Origin: Salipiger thiooxidans | GTDB lineage: Bacteria; Pseudomonadota; Alphaproteobacteria; Rhodobacterales; Rhodobacteraceae | NCBI RefSeq assembly: GCF_900102075.1 | Contig: NZ_FNAV01000020.1 | Location: 1 to 64,000, forward strand | Length of the DNA: 64,000 nucleotides | Direction: 5' to 3' | Shown here: piece after piece, positions 47,515-59,925 of the stretch | How positions within the stretch are numbered: the stretch's first letter is position 1 | Layout: each line of letters opens with the position of its first letter | Notes under the pieces: model-generated | Told to the model about the DNA's origin: nothing | Seen by the model: only the letters and a program-made list of their open reading frames with translations | The model's database searches: none | Program-made: the position numbers and the translations under genes

Positions 47515-48174
47515 ATGGAGCGGGAAAGCGAACTCTATGCGCCGGTCAAGGCGCTGCTGGCGGGGCAGGGCTACGACGTCAAGGGCGAGGTCGGCGCTGC
47601 CGATCTGGTGGCCGTGCGGGGCGACGAGGAGCCGGTCATCGTCGAACTCAAGCTGCGGATTTCGCTGGCGCTTTTTCATCAGGCTGTGGCCCGGCTGTCG
47701 GTCTGCGACGCGGTCTACATCGCGGTGCCGAAGCCCGGCGGACGCAGCGCGCGGCGGGCCCTGCGCGACACCCTCGCGCTTTGCCGGAGGCTGGGGCTCG
47801 GCTTCATCACCGTGCGCGACGGGCGGGCCGAGGTGCAGTGCGATCCGGGGCCCTATGCGCCGCGCCGCAACAAGGCCAAGCGGGCGCGGCTTCTGCGTGA
47901 ATTCCAGCGGATCAGCGGCGACCCCAACGACGGCGGCGCCACCCGGCACGGCATCGTCACCGGCTACCGGCAGGAGGCGCTGCGCTGTGCTGCGCACCTG
48001 GCCGAGCATGGCGCCTCGCGCGGGCGGGACGTGGCGGCGGCGACCGGCGTCAAGCTGGCGACGCGGCTCATGGCCGACAACCATTACGGCTGGTTCGAGC
48101 GCGTCGAGAAAGGCATCTACGCGCTGACCGAGACCGGCCGGGCCGGTCTCGTGCACTGGGCCGACAGCTGGTGA
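47515..48174 (+). CDS. DUF2161 putative PD-(D/E)XK phosphodiesterase
   Basis: A 219-residue protein: an N-terminal nuclease-like fold with ESELYAPVKALLAGQGYDVK, then GAADLVAVR and VIVELKLRISLALFHQAV, giving D-x(n)-ExK. The C-terminal ~90 residues look like a winged-helix domain (RGRDVAAATGVKLATRLMAD, then WFERVEKGIYALTETG). That pairing of a nuclease fold with a DNA-binding domain is typical of DUF2161. Divergent from the TraB-like gene; it converges on an EamA gene. Substrate unknown. Confidence 0.78.
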   Translation: MERESELYAPVKALLAGQGYDVKGEVGAADLVAVRGDEEPVIVELKLRISLALFHQAVARLSVCDAVYIAVPKPGGRSARRALRDTLALCRRLGLGFITVRDGRAEVQCDPGPYAPRRNKAKRARLLREFQRISGDPNDGGATRHGIVTGYRQEALRCAAHLAEHGASRGRDVAAATGVKLATRLMADNHYGWFERVEKGIYALTETGRAGLVHWADSW

Positions 48175-48181
48175 CGCGGGC

Positions 48182-49162
48182 TCAGATCTCTTCGGTGCGG
48201 GCGGCGGCCTCGGCCGCGTTTGCGGCTTCCGCCCGGGCGCGCTGCTTTGCCTTGCGGGCCGCGATGCGCTCGCGGTTCAGGGTGTAGAGCCCCGACGCCA
48301 CGATCACTGCGCAGCCGAGCAGCGTCCAGAGGTCCGGCAGGTCGGCGAAGAGGATGAAGCCGTAGAGCGTGCTCCACAGGATCATCGAATATTGCATCGG
48401 TGCGACCACCACCGCCTGCGCCACGTCGAGCGCGCGGATCATGAAGATTTCGCCCACGCCCGCGCAGAGCGCCATGAGCGGGGCCACGAACCAGATCCAC
48501 GACGCGCCGGGCGCTTCCCAGACGAAGGCGATGGGCAGGGTGAGGATCAGCGTCGAGGTGATCGAGGTGTAGGCCACCGTGGTGGCGATTGTGTCGTCGC
48601 CGCTCAGCATCCGCGACAGCAGCTGCCGCGAGGCGAAGGCGGTGGCGGCGGCCACGGCCATGAAGATCGCCGGGTGGAAGACCCCCATGCCGGGGCGGAT
48701 GACGATCAGCATGCCGGCGAAGCCCACGGCCACCGCGGCCCATCGGCGCCAGCCGACGGGCTCCTTCAGGAACAGCCCGGCGATGGCGGTGACGATAAAG
48801 GGGGCGATGAAGGTGACCGCCGTGGCATCCGCGAGCGGCACGTGCTGGATGGTCAGGATGAAGAAAGCGGCGGAGCAGGTGGCGAGTACGCCGCGGCCGA
48901 TCTGGATGACCGGATGGCGGGTGCGCATCAGGTGCAGGCCGCGCATCCCCAGCATGACGAGCACGCCCATGAACAGCCCGATCTGGCGCATCCAGACCAC
49001 CTGCAGCGCCGGCAGCTCGGTGGTCAGCAGCTTGGCCATGGCGTCGGTGGCGCCGAAGAACACGAAGCCGAGGGTGATGAGGGCGATGCCCTTCATGTTG
49101 TCGGGCGCGCGGCTGGCCGCGGAAGGCGGCACCGGCAGAGATGCGGCGGGATGGGTCGGCAT
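48182..49162 (-). CDS. EamA/DMT family transporter
   Basis: A 326-residue inner-membrane protein with ten predicted helices in two EamA repeats. Blocks such as IALITLGFVFFGATDAMAKL, FIAPFIVTAIAGLFLKEPVG near residue 130, and a second-repeat APMQYSMILWSTLYGFILFA fit. Exporters of this family move amino acids or metabolites. The C-terminus is a charged ~40-residue tail. An internal ATG at 49096 is a plausible alternative start. Confidence 0.88.
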   Translation of the reverse strand: MPTHPAASLPVPPSAASRAPDNMKGIALITLGFVFFGATDAMAKLLTTELPALQVVWMRQIGLFMGVLVMLGMRGLHLMRTRHPVIQIGRGVLATCSAAFFILTIQHVPLADATAVTFIAPFIVTAIAGLFLKEPVGWRRWAAVAVGFAGMLIVIRPGMGVFHPAIFMAVAAATAFASRQLLSRMLSGDDTIATTVAYTSITSTLILTLPIAFVWEAPGASWIWFVAPLMALCAGVGEIFMIRALDVAQAVVVAPMQYSMILWSTLYGFILFADLPDLWTLLGCAVIVASGLYTLNRERIAARKAKQRARAEAANAAEAAARTEEI

Positions 49163-49374
49163 GGGGGAGGGACTCGGGAAGGTGGCGTGTAGCTATGGTA
49201 TACCAAATCACGTTTGCGCGTCGGGCGCCATGCCCTGTCTTGCAAGTCCGACCCGGCGGATTCCGGCCGGGGGGCTTTCGCTCGTCGCGATCGTGCATAG
49301 ATGCGGTCCAGCGGGCGCTCCCGGAGGGCCCGCCGCAGCCTTGGAGGGCGCGGTTTTTTTCCGGGTCGAGCCAG

Positions 49375-49404
49375 TTGACACGACTCGCAACGGTGCCTAG
49401 CTAT
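49375..49404 (+). promoter_or_regulatory. Sigma-70-type promoter of groESL
   Basis: TTGACA at 49375-49380 and TAGCTA at 49398-49403 are separated by 17 bp, and the CIRCE operator starts 7 bp further, over the expected transcription start. Confidence 0.7.
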
Positions 49405-49410
49405 GCGCCA

Positions 49411-49437
49411 TTAGCACTCCAGTTCAGTGAGTGCTAA
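49411..49437. promoter_or_regulatory. CIRCE element (HrcA operator)
   Basis: TTAGCACTC-N9-GAGTGCTAA is a perfect match to the CIRCE consensus. HrcA repressor binds it and shuts off groESL at normal temperature. It lies about 55 bp before groES. Confidence 0.97.
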
Positions 49438-49492
49438 CGACCCCGCCGGGGTCGTGATACAGGGACAAACTTTGAGCCAGGAGTACTCGAAG

Positions 49493-51497
<2,005 letters not shown>

Positions 51498-51558
51498 TCA
51501 CTCCTGCCTGCAGGAGTGACCGGGGCGGGCAACTGCCCCGGACCGCTGAAGACCTTCG

Positions 51559-51590
51559 ACAGGGGAGCCCTCGGGTTCCCCTGTTTTTTT
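51559..51590 (+). terminator. Rho-independent terminator of groESL
   Basis: ACAGGGGAGCCC and GGGTTCCCCTGT pair almost completely (one G-T) around a 2-nt tip and run directly into seven T residues. Confidence 0.93.
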
Positions 51591-51676
51591 GTGCCGTGGT
51601 CACGCTTTACGTGATGTCGGAACGCCTCGCGCCGCCTGCCGTTGGTCTGCAAACGACCAAAGGAAAGGATCCAGCG

Positions 51677-52435
51677 ATGGAACGCTTCACCGGAAAAACC
51701 GTCATCGTCACCGGCGCGAGCTCGGGCATCGGCGCCGCCACGGCCCGCCGCTTCGGGCGCGAGGGGGCGAATGTGGTGCTCGTCTCGCGCACGCAATCCA
51801 AGCTTGACGCGGTGGCCGCGGACATCCCCTCCGCCAGGGTGGTGGCCGCCGACCTGTCGACCCGCGATGGCGTCCGCACCGCTGCCAGCGGTGCCCGCGA
51901 GGCCTTTGGCCGCGTCGACGTGCTGGTCAACAACGCCGGCACGGCCGTCATGGGCTCCATCGAGGAGGTGGGCGAGGATGGCTGGTCCGAGGTCATGGAA
52001 ACCGACGTCACAGGCGTGTGGCGGCTCACCAAGGCGCTGTGGCCCGATCTCAAGGCGAGCGGCGGCAACGTCGTGATGACCTCGTCGGTGTCGGGCATCG
52101 GCGGCGACTGGGGCATGCACGCCTACAACGCCGCCAAGGGGGCCATCACCAACCTGACGCGGGCGCTCGCGCTCGACGCGCGCGAGAGCGGCGTGCGGGT
52201 GAATGCGGTGAACCCCTCTTTCACCAAGACCGAGCTCACCTCGGGCATGGTCGAGAACGACGCGCTGGTGGCGAAGTTCCTCGAGCGCATCCCGCTGGGG
52301 CGCCCGGCCGAGCCCGAGGACATCGCCGACGTGATCGCCTTTCTCGCGAGCGACGACGCGCGCTTCGTCAACGGTGTGAACCTGCCGGTGGACGGTGGCC
52401 TTTCCGCCTCGAACGGTCAGCCGCCGCAGGCCTGA
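51677..52435 (+). CDS. SDR-family oxidoreductase
   Basis: A 252-residue classical short-chain dehydrogenase. The cofactor motif TGASSGIG is near residue 12, NNAG near 87, the catalytic Ser in SSVSGIGG near 139, and YxxxK as YNAAK near 150. NP(S)FTKTE and the C-terminal VNGVNLPVDGG are standard. NAD(P) preference and substrate are unknown. The ATG at 51677 follows AAAGGAAAGGATCC. It is a single gene between groESL and rnhB. Confidence 0.92.
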   Translation: MERFTGKTVIVTGASSGIGAATARRFGREGANVVLVSRTQSKLDAVAADIPSARVVAADLSTRDGVRTAASGAREAFGRVDVLVNNAGTAVMGSIEEVGEDGWSEVMETDVTGVWRLTKALWPDLKASGGNVVMTSSVSGIGGDWGMHAYNAAKGAITNLTRALALDARESGVRVNAVNPSFTKTELTSGMVENDALVAKFLERIPLGRPAEPEDIADVIAFLASDDARFVNGVNLPVDGGLSASNGQPPQA

Positions 52436-52473
52436 CCCCTTGAACCCGTGCCGCCGGTGGTCTTTCTGGCGGC

Positions 52474-53101
52474 ATGGAGTTTCCCGACGATTCCTTCGAA
52501 GCCCCCCATTGGGAGAAGGGCACCCGCGTGGCCGGCGTCGACGAGGTCGGCCGCGGCCCGCTGGCCGGTCCCGTGGTGGCGGCGGCGGTGGTGCTCGACC
52601 CGCGCTGGGTGCCGCCGGGGCTCAACGATTCAAAGAAGCTCACGGCGAAGCGCAGGGCGCGTCTGTCGGCCTGGCTCTGGGAATGTGCCGAGGTCAGCAT
52701 CGGCAGCGCCAGTGTCGAGGAGATCGATCAGCTGAACATCCTCCAGGCCAGCCTGCTGGCCATGCACCGCGCCGTCACGGGGCTCGAAAACGCCCCCGGA
52801 CACGTGCTTGTGGACGGGCGTTTTCTGCCGCCCCAGCTCCCGTGCGAGGCGACTCCGATTATCAAGGGCGATGGCCGGTCGGTGAGCATCGCGGCTGCTT
52901 CGGTGGTCGCGAAAATCTGGCGCGACAGGCTGATGCGGGATTTGGCGCAACACCATCCCGGCTACGGCTGGGAAACCAACGCCGGTTACGGGTCCAAAAG
53001 CCACAAGCTGGCGCTCCAGAATCTTGGTGTGACCCCTCATCATAGGCGATCCTTCAAGCCGATACACAATATCTTGTGGCAAGCGCAAAGCGCAAGTGAC
53101 T

Positions 53102-53103
<2 letters not shown>
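52474..53103 (+). CDS. rnhB: Ribonuclease HII
   Basis: A 209-residue RNase HII, which removes ribonucleotides and RNA primers from RNA/DNA hybrids. It shows AGVDEVGRGPLAGPV with the catalytic Asp-Glu pair near residues 18-19, LNDSKKLTAKRR near 50, VLVDGRFLP, IIKGDGRSVSIAAASVVAKIWRD-type catalytic Asp blocks, and GYGWETNAGYGSKSH near 167. Its stop overlaps the first of three GANTC sites before ccrM; the rnhB-ccrM order is usual in Alphaproteobacteria. Confidence 0.95.
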
Positions 53104-54307
<1,204 letters not shown>

Positions 54308-54354
54308 GCCAGCGGGCTCCAGCGAACACCAGAAGAACAATCGGAACACCGCCG

Positions 54355-54374
54355 GTGCCTGTCACGACAGGCAC
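54355..54374. repeat. Perfect 8-bp inverted repeat after ccrM
   Basis: GTGCCTGT-CACG-ACAGGCAC forms a short hairpin just before the stronger terminator of ccrM. It may stabilise the 3' end of the mRNA. Confidence 0.5.
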
Positions 54375-54381
54375 AGACTGG

Positions 54382-54411
54382 CCCCGTCCGCCTGTGCGGA
54401 CGGGGTTTTTT
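54382..54411 (+). terminator. Rho-independent terminator of ccrM
   Basis: CCCCGTCCGC and GCGGACGGGG (10 bp, perfect) with a CTGT loop are followed by six T residues, 75 bp after the ccrM stop. Confidence 0.95.
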
Positions 54412-54646
54412 CTTGGCGGCCTGCCGTCTCGTTGCGAAGGCTGTGGCCTGAAGCCGTGGCGTGGCGCATGACATGCCGCACGACGGCCCGCGCAAGGCGT
54501 CCAGCGCTCCGGGGCACCCTGGAACTCCTCCCCGCCGGGAGATACGGCGCCCGACCGATCCGCGGTGCCCGGGCAGAGGCCGCAGGGCGCGCACCCGATT
54601 GACCTCGGCTGCCCCAGCGGTCATTTGTGCGCAAATGGAGGGACGA

Positions 54647-55516
54647 ATGGATCTGCGCGCGATACTCATGGGGCTGGCCTTTGCGGTCATGTGGTCCTCG
54701 GCATTCACCTCGGCACGCATCATCGTCACCGCCGCCCCGCCCATGGGCGCGCTGGCGCTGCGCTTCCTGCTCTCGGGACTGCTGGCCGTGGCCATCGCCC
54801 GGATGCTGGGGCAGAGCTGGCGTCTGAACCGCGCGCAATGGCGCGCCACGATCATTTTCGGGGTCTGTCAGAACGCGCTCTACCTCGGCCTCAACTTCGT
54901 CGCGATGCAGACCGTTCAGGCCTCGCTCGCCTCCATCGTCGCCTCCACCATGCCGCTGGTCGTGGCGCTGGCGAGCTGGCTCTGGCTGGGCGAGCGCCTG
55001 CGGCCGATCGGCTACGCCGGGCTGCTGGCGGGCGTGCTGGGCGTGGCGGTGATCATGGGCGCGCGGCTGCAGGGCGGCGCCGACCCGCTGGGCGTGCTGC
55101 TCTGCGTGCTGGGCGTGCTGTCGCTGGCGGTTGCCACGCTGTCCGTGCGGGGTGCCGTCTCGGGTGGCAACGTCATGATGATCGTCGGACTCCAGATGCT
55201 TGTGGGCAGCGCGCTGCTCTGGCCGCTGACCCTGGCCTTCGAGACGCCCGAGATCAGCTGGTCCTGGGAACTGATCGCGGCCTTCGCCTACACAGTGCTT
55301 GTCCCGGGAGTCGCCGCGACCTTCGTCTGGGTGCTGCTGGTCGAACGCATCGGGGCGATCCGGGCGGCGACTTTCCACTTCCTCAACCCGTTCTTCGGGG
55401 TCGCCATCGCGGCGCTGCTGCTGGCCGAACCGATGGGCCGCTACGACGTGATCGGTGTGGTGATCATCACCGTGGGCATTCTCGCGGTGCAGCGCTCGCG
55501 CGTGGCGATGCGTTGA
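54647..55516 (+). CDS. EamA/DMT family transporter
   Basis: A 289-residue membrane protein with ten predicted helices in two EamA repeats: MGLAFAVMWSSAFTSARI near the N-terminus, NFVAMQTVQASLASIVASTM near residue 80, and in the second repeat AATFHFLNPFFGVAIAALLL near 245. It probably exports a small metabolite or amino acid. The ATG at 54647 has GGAGGGACGA directly upstream. Unlike the EamA protein at 48182-49162 it lacks a charged C-terminal tail. Confidence 0.88.
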   Translation: MDLRAILMGLAFAVMWSSAFTSARIIVTAAPPMGALALRFLLSGLLAVAIARMLGQSWRLNRAQWRATIIFGVCQNALYLGLNFVAMQTVQASLASIVASTMPLVVALASWLWLGERLRPIGYAGLLAGVLGVAVIMGARLQGGADPLGVLLCVLGVLSLAVATLSVRGAVSGGNVMMIVGLQMLVGSALLWPLTLAFETPEISWSWELIAAFAYTVLVPGVAATFVWVLLVERIGAIRAATFHFLNPFFGVAIAALLLAEPMGRYDVIGVVIITVGILAVQRSRVAMR

Positions 55517-55614
55517 GTTTTCCGGATCTGCCGAAGGGTTTGTTTACACCTCTCTGATAGCTCACATGCCTGCCGGGCGAAGCGCGCGGACGGAACAGGA
55601 GCATAGCAGCGAAC

Positions 55615-57486
55615 ATGAGACGGTTTTCCATCAGGATTCAGATCCTGGCCCTTGGCATGATCTTCGTCTTGCTTCTCGCGGTCAGCGGTGTGCTGTCCTG
55701 GACCGTGCAGAGCAAGGTCGCGCACGAGGTGACCTTGACCTTCGACATCTTCAAGCAGAACGAACTCATCGCGCGGGTGCGCGAGGATATAGAGCAGGCC
55801 CGCCTCGACCTGCTTAGGATCGCGCGGGCCGAGAAGGGCTCGGTCGACAGCATGCTTGGCAACCTTGGCGAGATCACGCGCGATATCGGCAACGAGGTGC
55901 ATTTCTTCCGCGAGACCGAGAGCGGCGCGGCCGCCCGGCCCGAATTCGCGGACCGGCTCGAAGCGGTGGCGGCCGGAATCGCCGCGATTGCGGTCGAAGT
56001 GACTGAGACAGCCGGAGAGTCGGGGCGCGGCTTCCTCGGCGTGAACATCCGGCCGCTCTACGACAAGATGAACGAACAGATCGCCGCGGTCGACGAGATC
56101 CAGGAGGTTGTGCGCGTGCAGGCGATCGCGACCGAGCAGACCTCGCAGGCCAGCGTGTCGCAGAGCAAGATCGTGCTGGCCGCCTCTCTGATCGCGGTCA
56201 CCGCCGTGTCGTTTGTGCTGGTCCTGGTATTCGGACGGCTGCTGGCGCGCCCGGTCAACGATGTGGCGGAGGCGGTGCAGCGCATCGCAAAGGGCGACTA
56301 CGCCTCCGAGGTTGCCGGAACCCAGCACGGCGACGAGGCCGGTGCCATCGCCCGCAGCCTCGAGGAGCTGCGCGACGCGCTCGGCCGCGCCGAAGCGGCT
56401 GACTCGCGGGAGAAGGCCGTCAACGCCCGGCGCATGTCGCTGTTCGAAGCGCTCGGAGGCGCCATGGGAGGGCTGTCGCAGGGCCGGCTCGACGAGCGGC
56501 TCGACGCCTCGGAATGGGGTGATCTGGGTGAGAGCTACAAGAAGATCTGCGACGACTTCAACGGGCTCTCCGAGAAGATCGGCGACTTGATGGACTCGCT
56601 GCGTGAATCCGCCGACCTGGTGCAGCGCAACTCGCGCGAGCTGTCGAACATGTCGACCGAGATGTCGCGCCGCTCCGAGGTGCAGGCCGCCACGCTCGAG
56701 GAATCCGCCGCCGCGCTCGAGGAGATGTCGAGCAGCGTCCGCGCCGCCGCCGAGCGGGCCGATGACGCCGACCGCCGCGTGGTGGATGGCCGTCGTCGCG
56801 CCGAAGAGGGCGGGGCGATCATGGAGCGGGCGCTGGCCGCCATGAGCTCCATCGCCGCGTCGTCGGACCAGATCACCCAGATCATCAGCGTCATCGACGA
56901 CATCGCCTTCCAGACCAACCTGCTGGCGCTGAACGCGGGCGTCGAGGCGGCACGCGCAGGCGAGAGCGGCAAGGGCTTCTCGGTCGTGGCCTCCGAGGTC
57001 CGCTCGCTGGCGCAGCGCGCCTCGGAATCCGCGCGCGAGATCAAGACGCTGGTGTCGAACAGCTCGCAACAGGTCAAGGACGGTGGCCAGCTGGTGGAGC
57101 AGACCGGCGCGACGCTCTCCGACATCGTGCGCTACGTCACCGAGGTCTCTGAGATGGTGGGTGAGATCGCCGTCGCCGCCAAGGAACAGTCCGCGGGCCT
57201 GCAGGAGATCAACGTGGGCGTGGCCGAGCTCGACAAGGTCACCCAGCAGAATGCCGCCATGGTGGGCGAGACAAGCGCCGCGAGCCAGCAGCTCAGCTCC
57301 GAGGCGGAGCGCCTGACCTCGCAGCTCAACCGCTTCTCCGGCGGGGATGGCTATGTCGAACTCGAAGAGGTGACCCCGGTCTCCGCACCCATCGAAGAGT
57401 TCGGACCGGCGCCCGACTCCGCCTCGGCGCCCCGCCCGCAGCGCCGCGCCGCAAATGGCGACGCCGCCATGTGGGAGGATTTCTGA
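55615..57486 (+). CDS. Methyl-accepting chemotaxis protein with C-terminal CheR-type tether
   Basis: A 623-residue chemoreceptor. A membrane helix at about 10-30 and another at about 183-205 frame a ~150-residue periplasmic helical sensor domain. A HAMP domain ([20 protein letters not shown]) follows near 212. The signalling hairpin contains the conserved tip [20 protein letters not shown] near 425. The protein ends MWEDF, which fits the WxxF pentapeptide that tethers CheR/CheB. The ligand is unknown and no che genes are near. Confidence 0.93.
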   Translation: MRRFSIRIQILALGMIFVLLLAVSGVLSWTVQSKVAHEVTLTFDIFKQNELIARVREDIEQARLDLLRIARAEKGSVDSMLGNLGEITRDIGNEVHFFRETESGAAARPEFADRLEAVAAGIAAIAVEVTETAGESGRGFLGVNIRPLYDKMNEQIAAVDEIQEVVRVQAIATEQTSQASVSQSKIVLAASLIAVTAVSFVLVLVFGRLLARPVNDVAEAVQRIAKGDYASEVAGTQHGDEAGAIARSLEELRDALGRAEAADSREKAVNARRMSLFEALGGAMGGLSQGRLDERLDASEWGDLGESYKKICDDFNGLSEKIGDLMDSLRESADLVQRNSRELSNMSTEMSRRSEVQAATLEESAAALEEMSSSVRAAAERADDADRRVVDGRRRAEEGGAIMERALAAMSSIAASSDQITQIISVIDDIAFQTNLLALNAGVEAARAGESGKGFSVVASEVRSLAQRASESAREIKTLVSNSSQQVKDGGQLVEQTGATLSDIVRYVTEVSEMVGEIAVAAKEQSAGLQEINVGVAELDKVTQQNAAMVGETSAASQQLSSEAERLTSQLNRFSGGDGYVELEEVTPVSAPIEEFGPAPDSASAPRPQRRAANGDAAMWEDF

Positions 57487-57563
57487 CCACCGCTGCCGAG
57501 CCAGCGCGGCGCGCAACAGGCGCCGCGCATCAGTTCCGTTTCGACAAGACGGGATCTAGGGCG

Positions 57564-58664
57564 TCAGCCGATCCGGCCGCGGTTGCCACCGGTCTGGCCC
57601 CGATGCAGCAGCAGGTGGTCGAGCAGCACGCAGGCCACCATCGCCTCGCCCACCGGTACCGCGCGAATGCCGACGCAGGGGTCGTGACGGCCCTTGGTGA
57701 TGATCTCGGTCTCTTCGCCAGACTTGGTGATCGTCCGCCGCGATGTCAGGATCGACGAGGTCGGCTTCACCGCGAAGCGCAACACGATGTCCTGCCCGGT
57801 CGAAATGCCCCCGAGAATGCCGCCCGCATGGTTCGAGCTGTAGATCGGTCCGTCCGGCCCCATGCGGATCTCGTCGGCGTTCTCGGAGCCGCGCAACGCC
57901 GCCGCCGCCATGCCCTCGCCGATCTCCACGGCCTTGACCGCGTTGATCGACATCGCCGCCGCGGCAAGATCGGTGTCGAGCTTGGCGTAGATCGGTGCTC
58001 CCAGCCCCGCAGGCACACCGCGCGCCGTCACCTCGATCACCGCCCCGACGCTGTCGCCGGACTTGCGCAGGTCATCGAGATAGCCGGCCCAGGTCTCGGC
58101 AGCCGTCGCGTCGGGGCACCAGAACGGGTTCCCGGCGATGACGGCCTCATCGAAATTGGCGCGGTCGATGCCATGCGGACCCATCTGCACCATGTAGCCG
58201 GTGATCTCGAGACCGGGCGCCAGTTCGGCCAGCGCCGCCCGCGCCAGGCCACCCGCCGCCACCCTGGCCGCGGTCTCGCGCGCCGAGGACCGGCCGCCGC
58301 CGCGATAGTCGCGGATGCCGTATTTCTGCCAGTAGGTGATGTCGGCGTGGCCGGGGCGGAACTTCTCGGAGATGTCGCCGTAATCCTTGGAGCGCTGGTC
58401 GGTGTTCTCGATCATCAGCTGCACCGGTGTGCCGGTGGTCACGCCCTCGAACACCCCGGACAGGATCCGCACCGCGTCGGGCTCGCGCCGCTGCGTGGTG
58501 AACTTGTTCTGGCCCGGCTTGCGCTTGTCGAGCCATTGCTGAAGCATGGCCTCGTCGATCGCCACGCCCGGAGGGCAGCCGTCCACCGTCGCCCCCAGCG
58601 CCGGGCCATGGGATTCGCCCCAGGTGGTCACGCGGAACAGGTGGCCGAATGTGTTCATGCTCAT
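57564..58664 (-). CDS. aroC: Chorismate synthase
   Basis: A 366-residue FMN-dependent enzyme that makes chorismate, the last shared step of aromatic amino-acid synthesis. It begins [20 protein letters not shown] and has [40 protein letters not shown] near residue 122, and [17 protein letters not shown] near 280. The ATG at 58664 follows AAGGAGACCTGCGCC; a second ATG 6 bp later is less well spaced. It diverges from the thiamine operon. Confidence 0.96.
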   Translation of the reverse strand: MSMNTFGHLFRVTTWGESHGPALGATVDGCPPGVAIDEAMLQQWLDKRKPGQNKFTTQRREPDAVRILSGVFEGVTTGTPVQLMIENTDQRSKDYGDISEKFRPGHADITYWQKYGIRDYRGGGRSSARETAARVAAGGLARAALAELAPGLEITGYMVQMGPHGIDRANFDEAVIAGNPFWCPDATAAETWAGYLDDLRKSGDSVGAVIEVTARGVPAGLGAPIYAKLDTDLAAAAMSINAVKAVEIGEGMAAAALRGSENADEIRMGPDGPIYSSNHAGGILGGISTGQDIVLRFAVKPTSSILTSRRTITKSGEETEIITKGRHDPCVGIRAVPVGEAMVACVLLDHLLLHRGQTGGNRGRIG

Positions 58665-58761
58665 GGCGCAGGTCTCCTTGTCCGGGGCATCTCCTAGGCC
58701 AGCAACGGCTGCGGCTCAAGGGATTTCACCTTGCACGGTGCCAGCGGCGCGGTTACCAATT

Positions 58762-58865
58762 CCGACACCTCGGGGTGTCCGGCCGGTGCGCGGCAGGGCT
58801 GAGATGCGAGCGTCGCGAACCCGTTGAACCTGACCCGGTTAACACCGGCGGAGGGAAGGTGACGG
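58762..58865 (+). promoter_or_regulatory. TPP riboswitch (THI element)
   Basis: The sequence contains the conserved TPP aptamer parts in order: CTCGGGGTG, then GGGCTGAGA at about 58795-58803, then ACCCGTTGAACCTGA near 58819-58832, and CCGGTTAACACCGGCGGAGG (58835-58854) continuing GAAGGTG. The outer stem pairs CCGACACC with GGTGACGG with one mismatch. It lies 65 bp before thiB, where TPP binding would block expression, probably at translation since a pyrimidine-rich CCCTC precedes the GGAGG of thiB. Confidence 0.95.
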
Positions 58866-58930
58866 CAATCCGCCCGGTCGAGCCCAGCGATGCCCAGTCT
58901 TGCCCTCTCGCCGCAAGTCTGGAGGATGCC

Positions 58931-59917
58931 ATGAAGACCACGGCCACCATCTTTGCAGCGGGATGTCTTACTGCCGGCACCGCGCTGGCCGATCTCCCCG
59001 TTCTGACCGTCTACGCCGGCGATTACGTCGTCTCTGAGTGGGGACCCGGTCCGAAGATCGAGGAGCTGTTCGAGGCGGAATGCGGCTGCGACCTGCAGTT
59101 CAAGCCCGGCGACCTGCTGCCGCGGATCCTGCTCGAGGGCGAGCACACAGAGGCCGACGTGGTCTTCGGGCTCAACACCGACGTGACCAAGAAGGCGCGC
59201 GAGAGCGGGCTCTTCGCGCCGCACGGGGTGGACCTGTCGCCGCTGACGCTGCCCATCGATTGGACCGACGAAATCTTCCTGCCGTACAATTACGGCCATA
59301 CCGCCTTCGTCTACAACACCGAGCGCCTGTCCGAGCCGCCCGAGAGCTTCGAGGCGCTTCTGAACGCGCCCGATGACCTGAAGATCGTGATCCAGGACCC
59401 GCGCAGCTCGATCTCCGGGCTCGCCACGGTGCTCTGGGTCGAAGCGATCTACGGCGACGGTGCCGAGGCCGCGTGGGAAAAGCTGGCGCCCAAGATCCTC
59501 ACCGTCACCAAGGGCTGGTCCGAGAGCTACGGGCTCTTCACCGACGGCGAGGCCGACATGGTGATGAGCTACACCACAAGCCCCGCCTATCACATCATCG
59601 CCGAGGACGACCGCACGAAGAAGGCCGCGATCTTCCCCGAGGGCCACTACTTCATGGTCGAGCTCGCCGCGAAGCTGGCGAACACCGACCAGCCCGAACT
59701 GGCGGATGCGTTCATGGAATTCCTGCTCAGCGAGCCGTTCCAGGAGATGATCGCGACCGGCAACTGGTCGATCCCGGCCGCCCTGCCGCGCGACCGCTGG
59801 CCCGAGGGCTTCAGGGAGCTCGATCTGCCCGAGAAGGTGCTGTTCTACACCGAGGACGAGGCCGCCGAGCTGCGCGACACTGCCATCGACGCGTGGCGCC
59901 GGGCGCTGTCGCGCTGA
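58931..59917 (+). CDS. thiB: Thiamine ABC transporter substrate-binding protein
   Basis: A 328-residue periplasmic thiamine/TPP-binding protein with signal peptide MKTTATIFAAGCLTAGTALA-D. The mature part starts LPVLTVYAGDYVVSEWGPGP and has CGCDLQF, DVVFGLNTDVTKKARESGLF, WTKGWSES-like TVTKGWSESYGLFTDGEADM and SYTTSPAYH, typical of ThiB. GGAGGATGCC precedes the ATG. It is the first gene after the TPP riboswitch. Confidence 0.95.
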   Translation: MKTTATIFAAGCLTAGTALADLPVLTVYAGDYVVSEWGPGPKIEELFEAECGCDLQFKPGDLLPRILLEGEHTEADVVFGLNTDVTKKARESGLFAPHGVDLSPLTLPIDWTDEIFLPYNYGHTAFVYNTERLSEPPESFEALLNAPDDLKIVIQDPRSSISGLATVLWVEAIYGDGAEAAWEKLAPKILTVTKGWSESYGLFTDGEADMVMSYTTSPAYHIIAEDDRTKKAAIFPEGHYFMVELAAKLANTDQPELADAFMEFLLSEPFQEMIATGNWSIPAALPRDRWPEGFRELDLPEKVLFYTEDEAAELRDTAIDAWRRALSR

Positions 59918-59925
59918 GCTGAACC

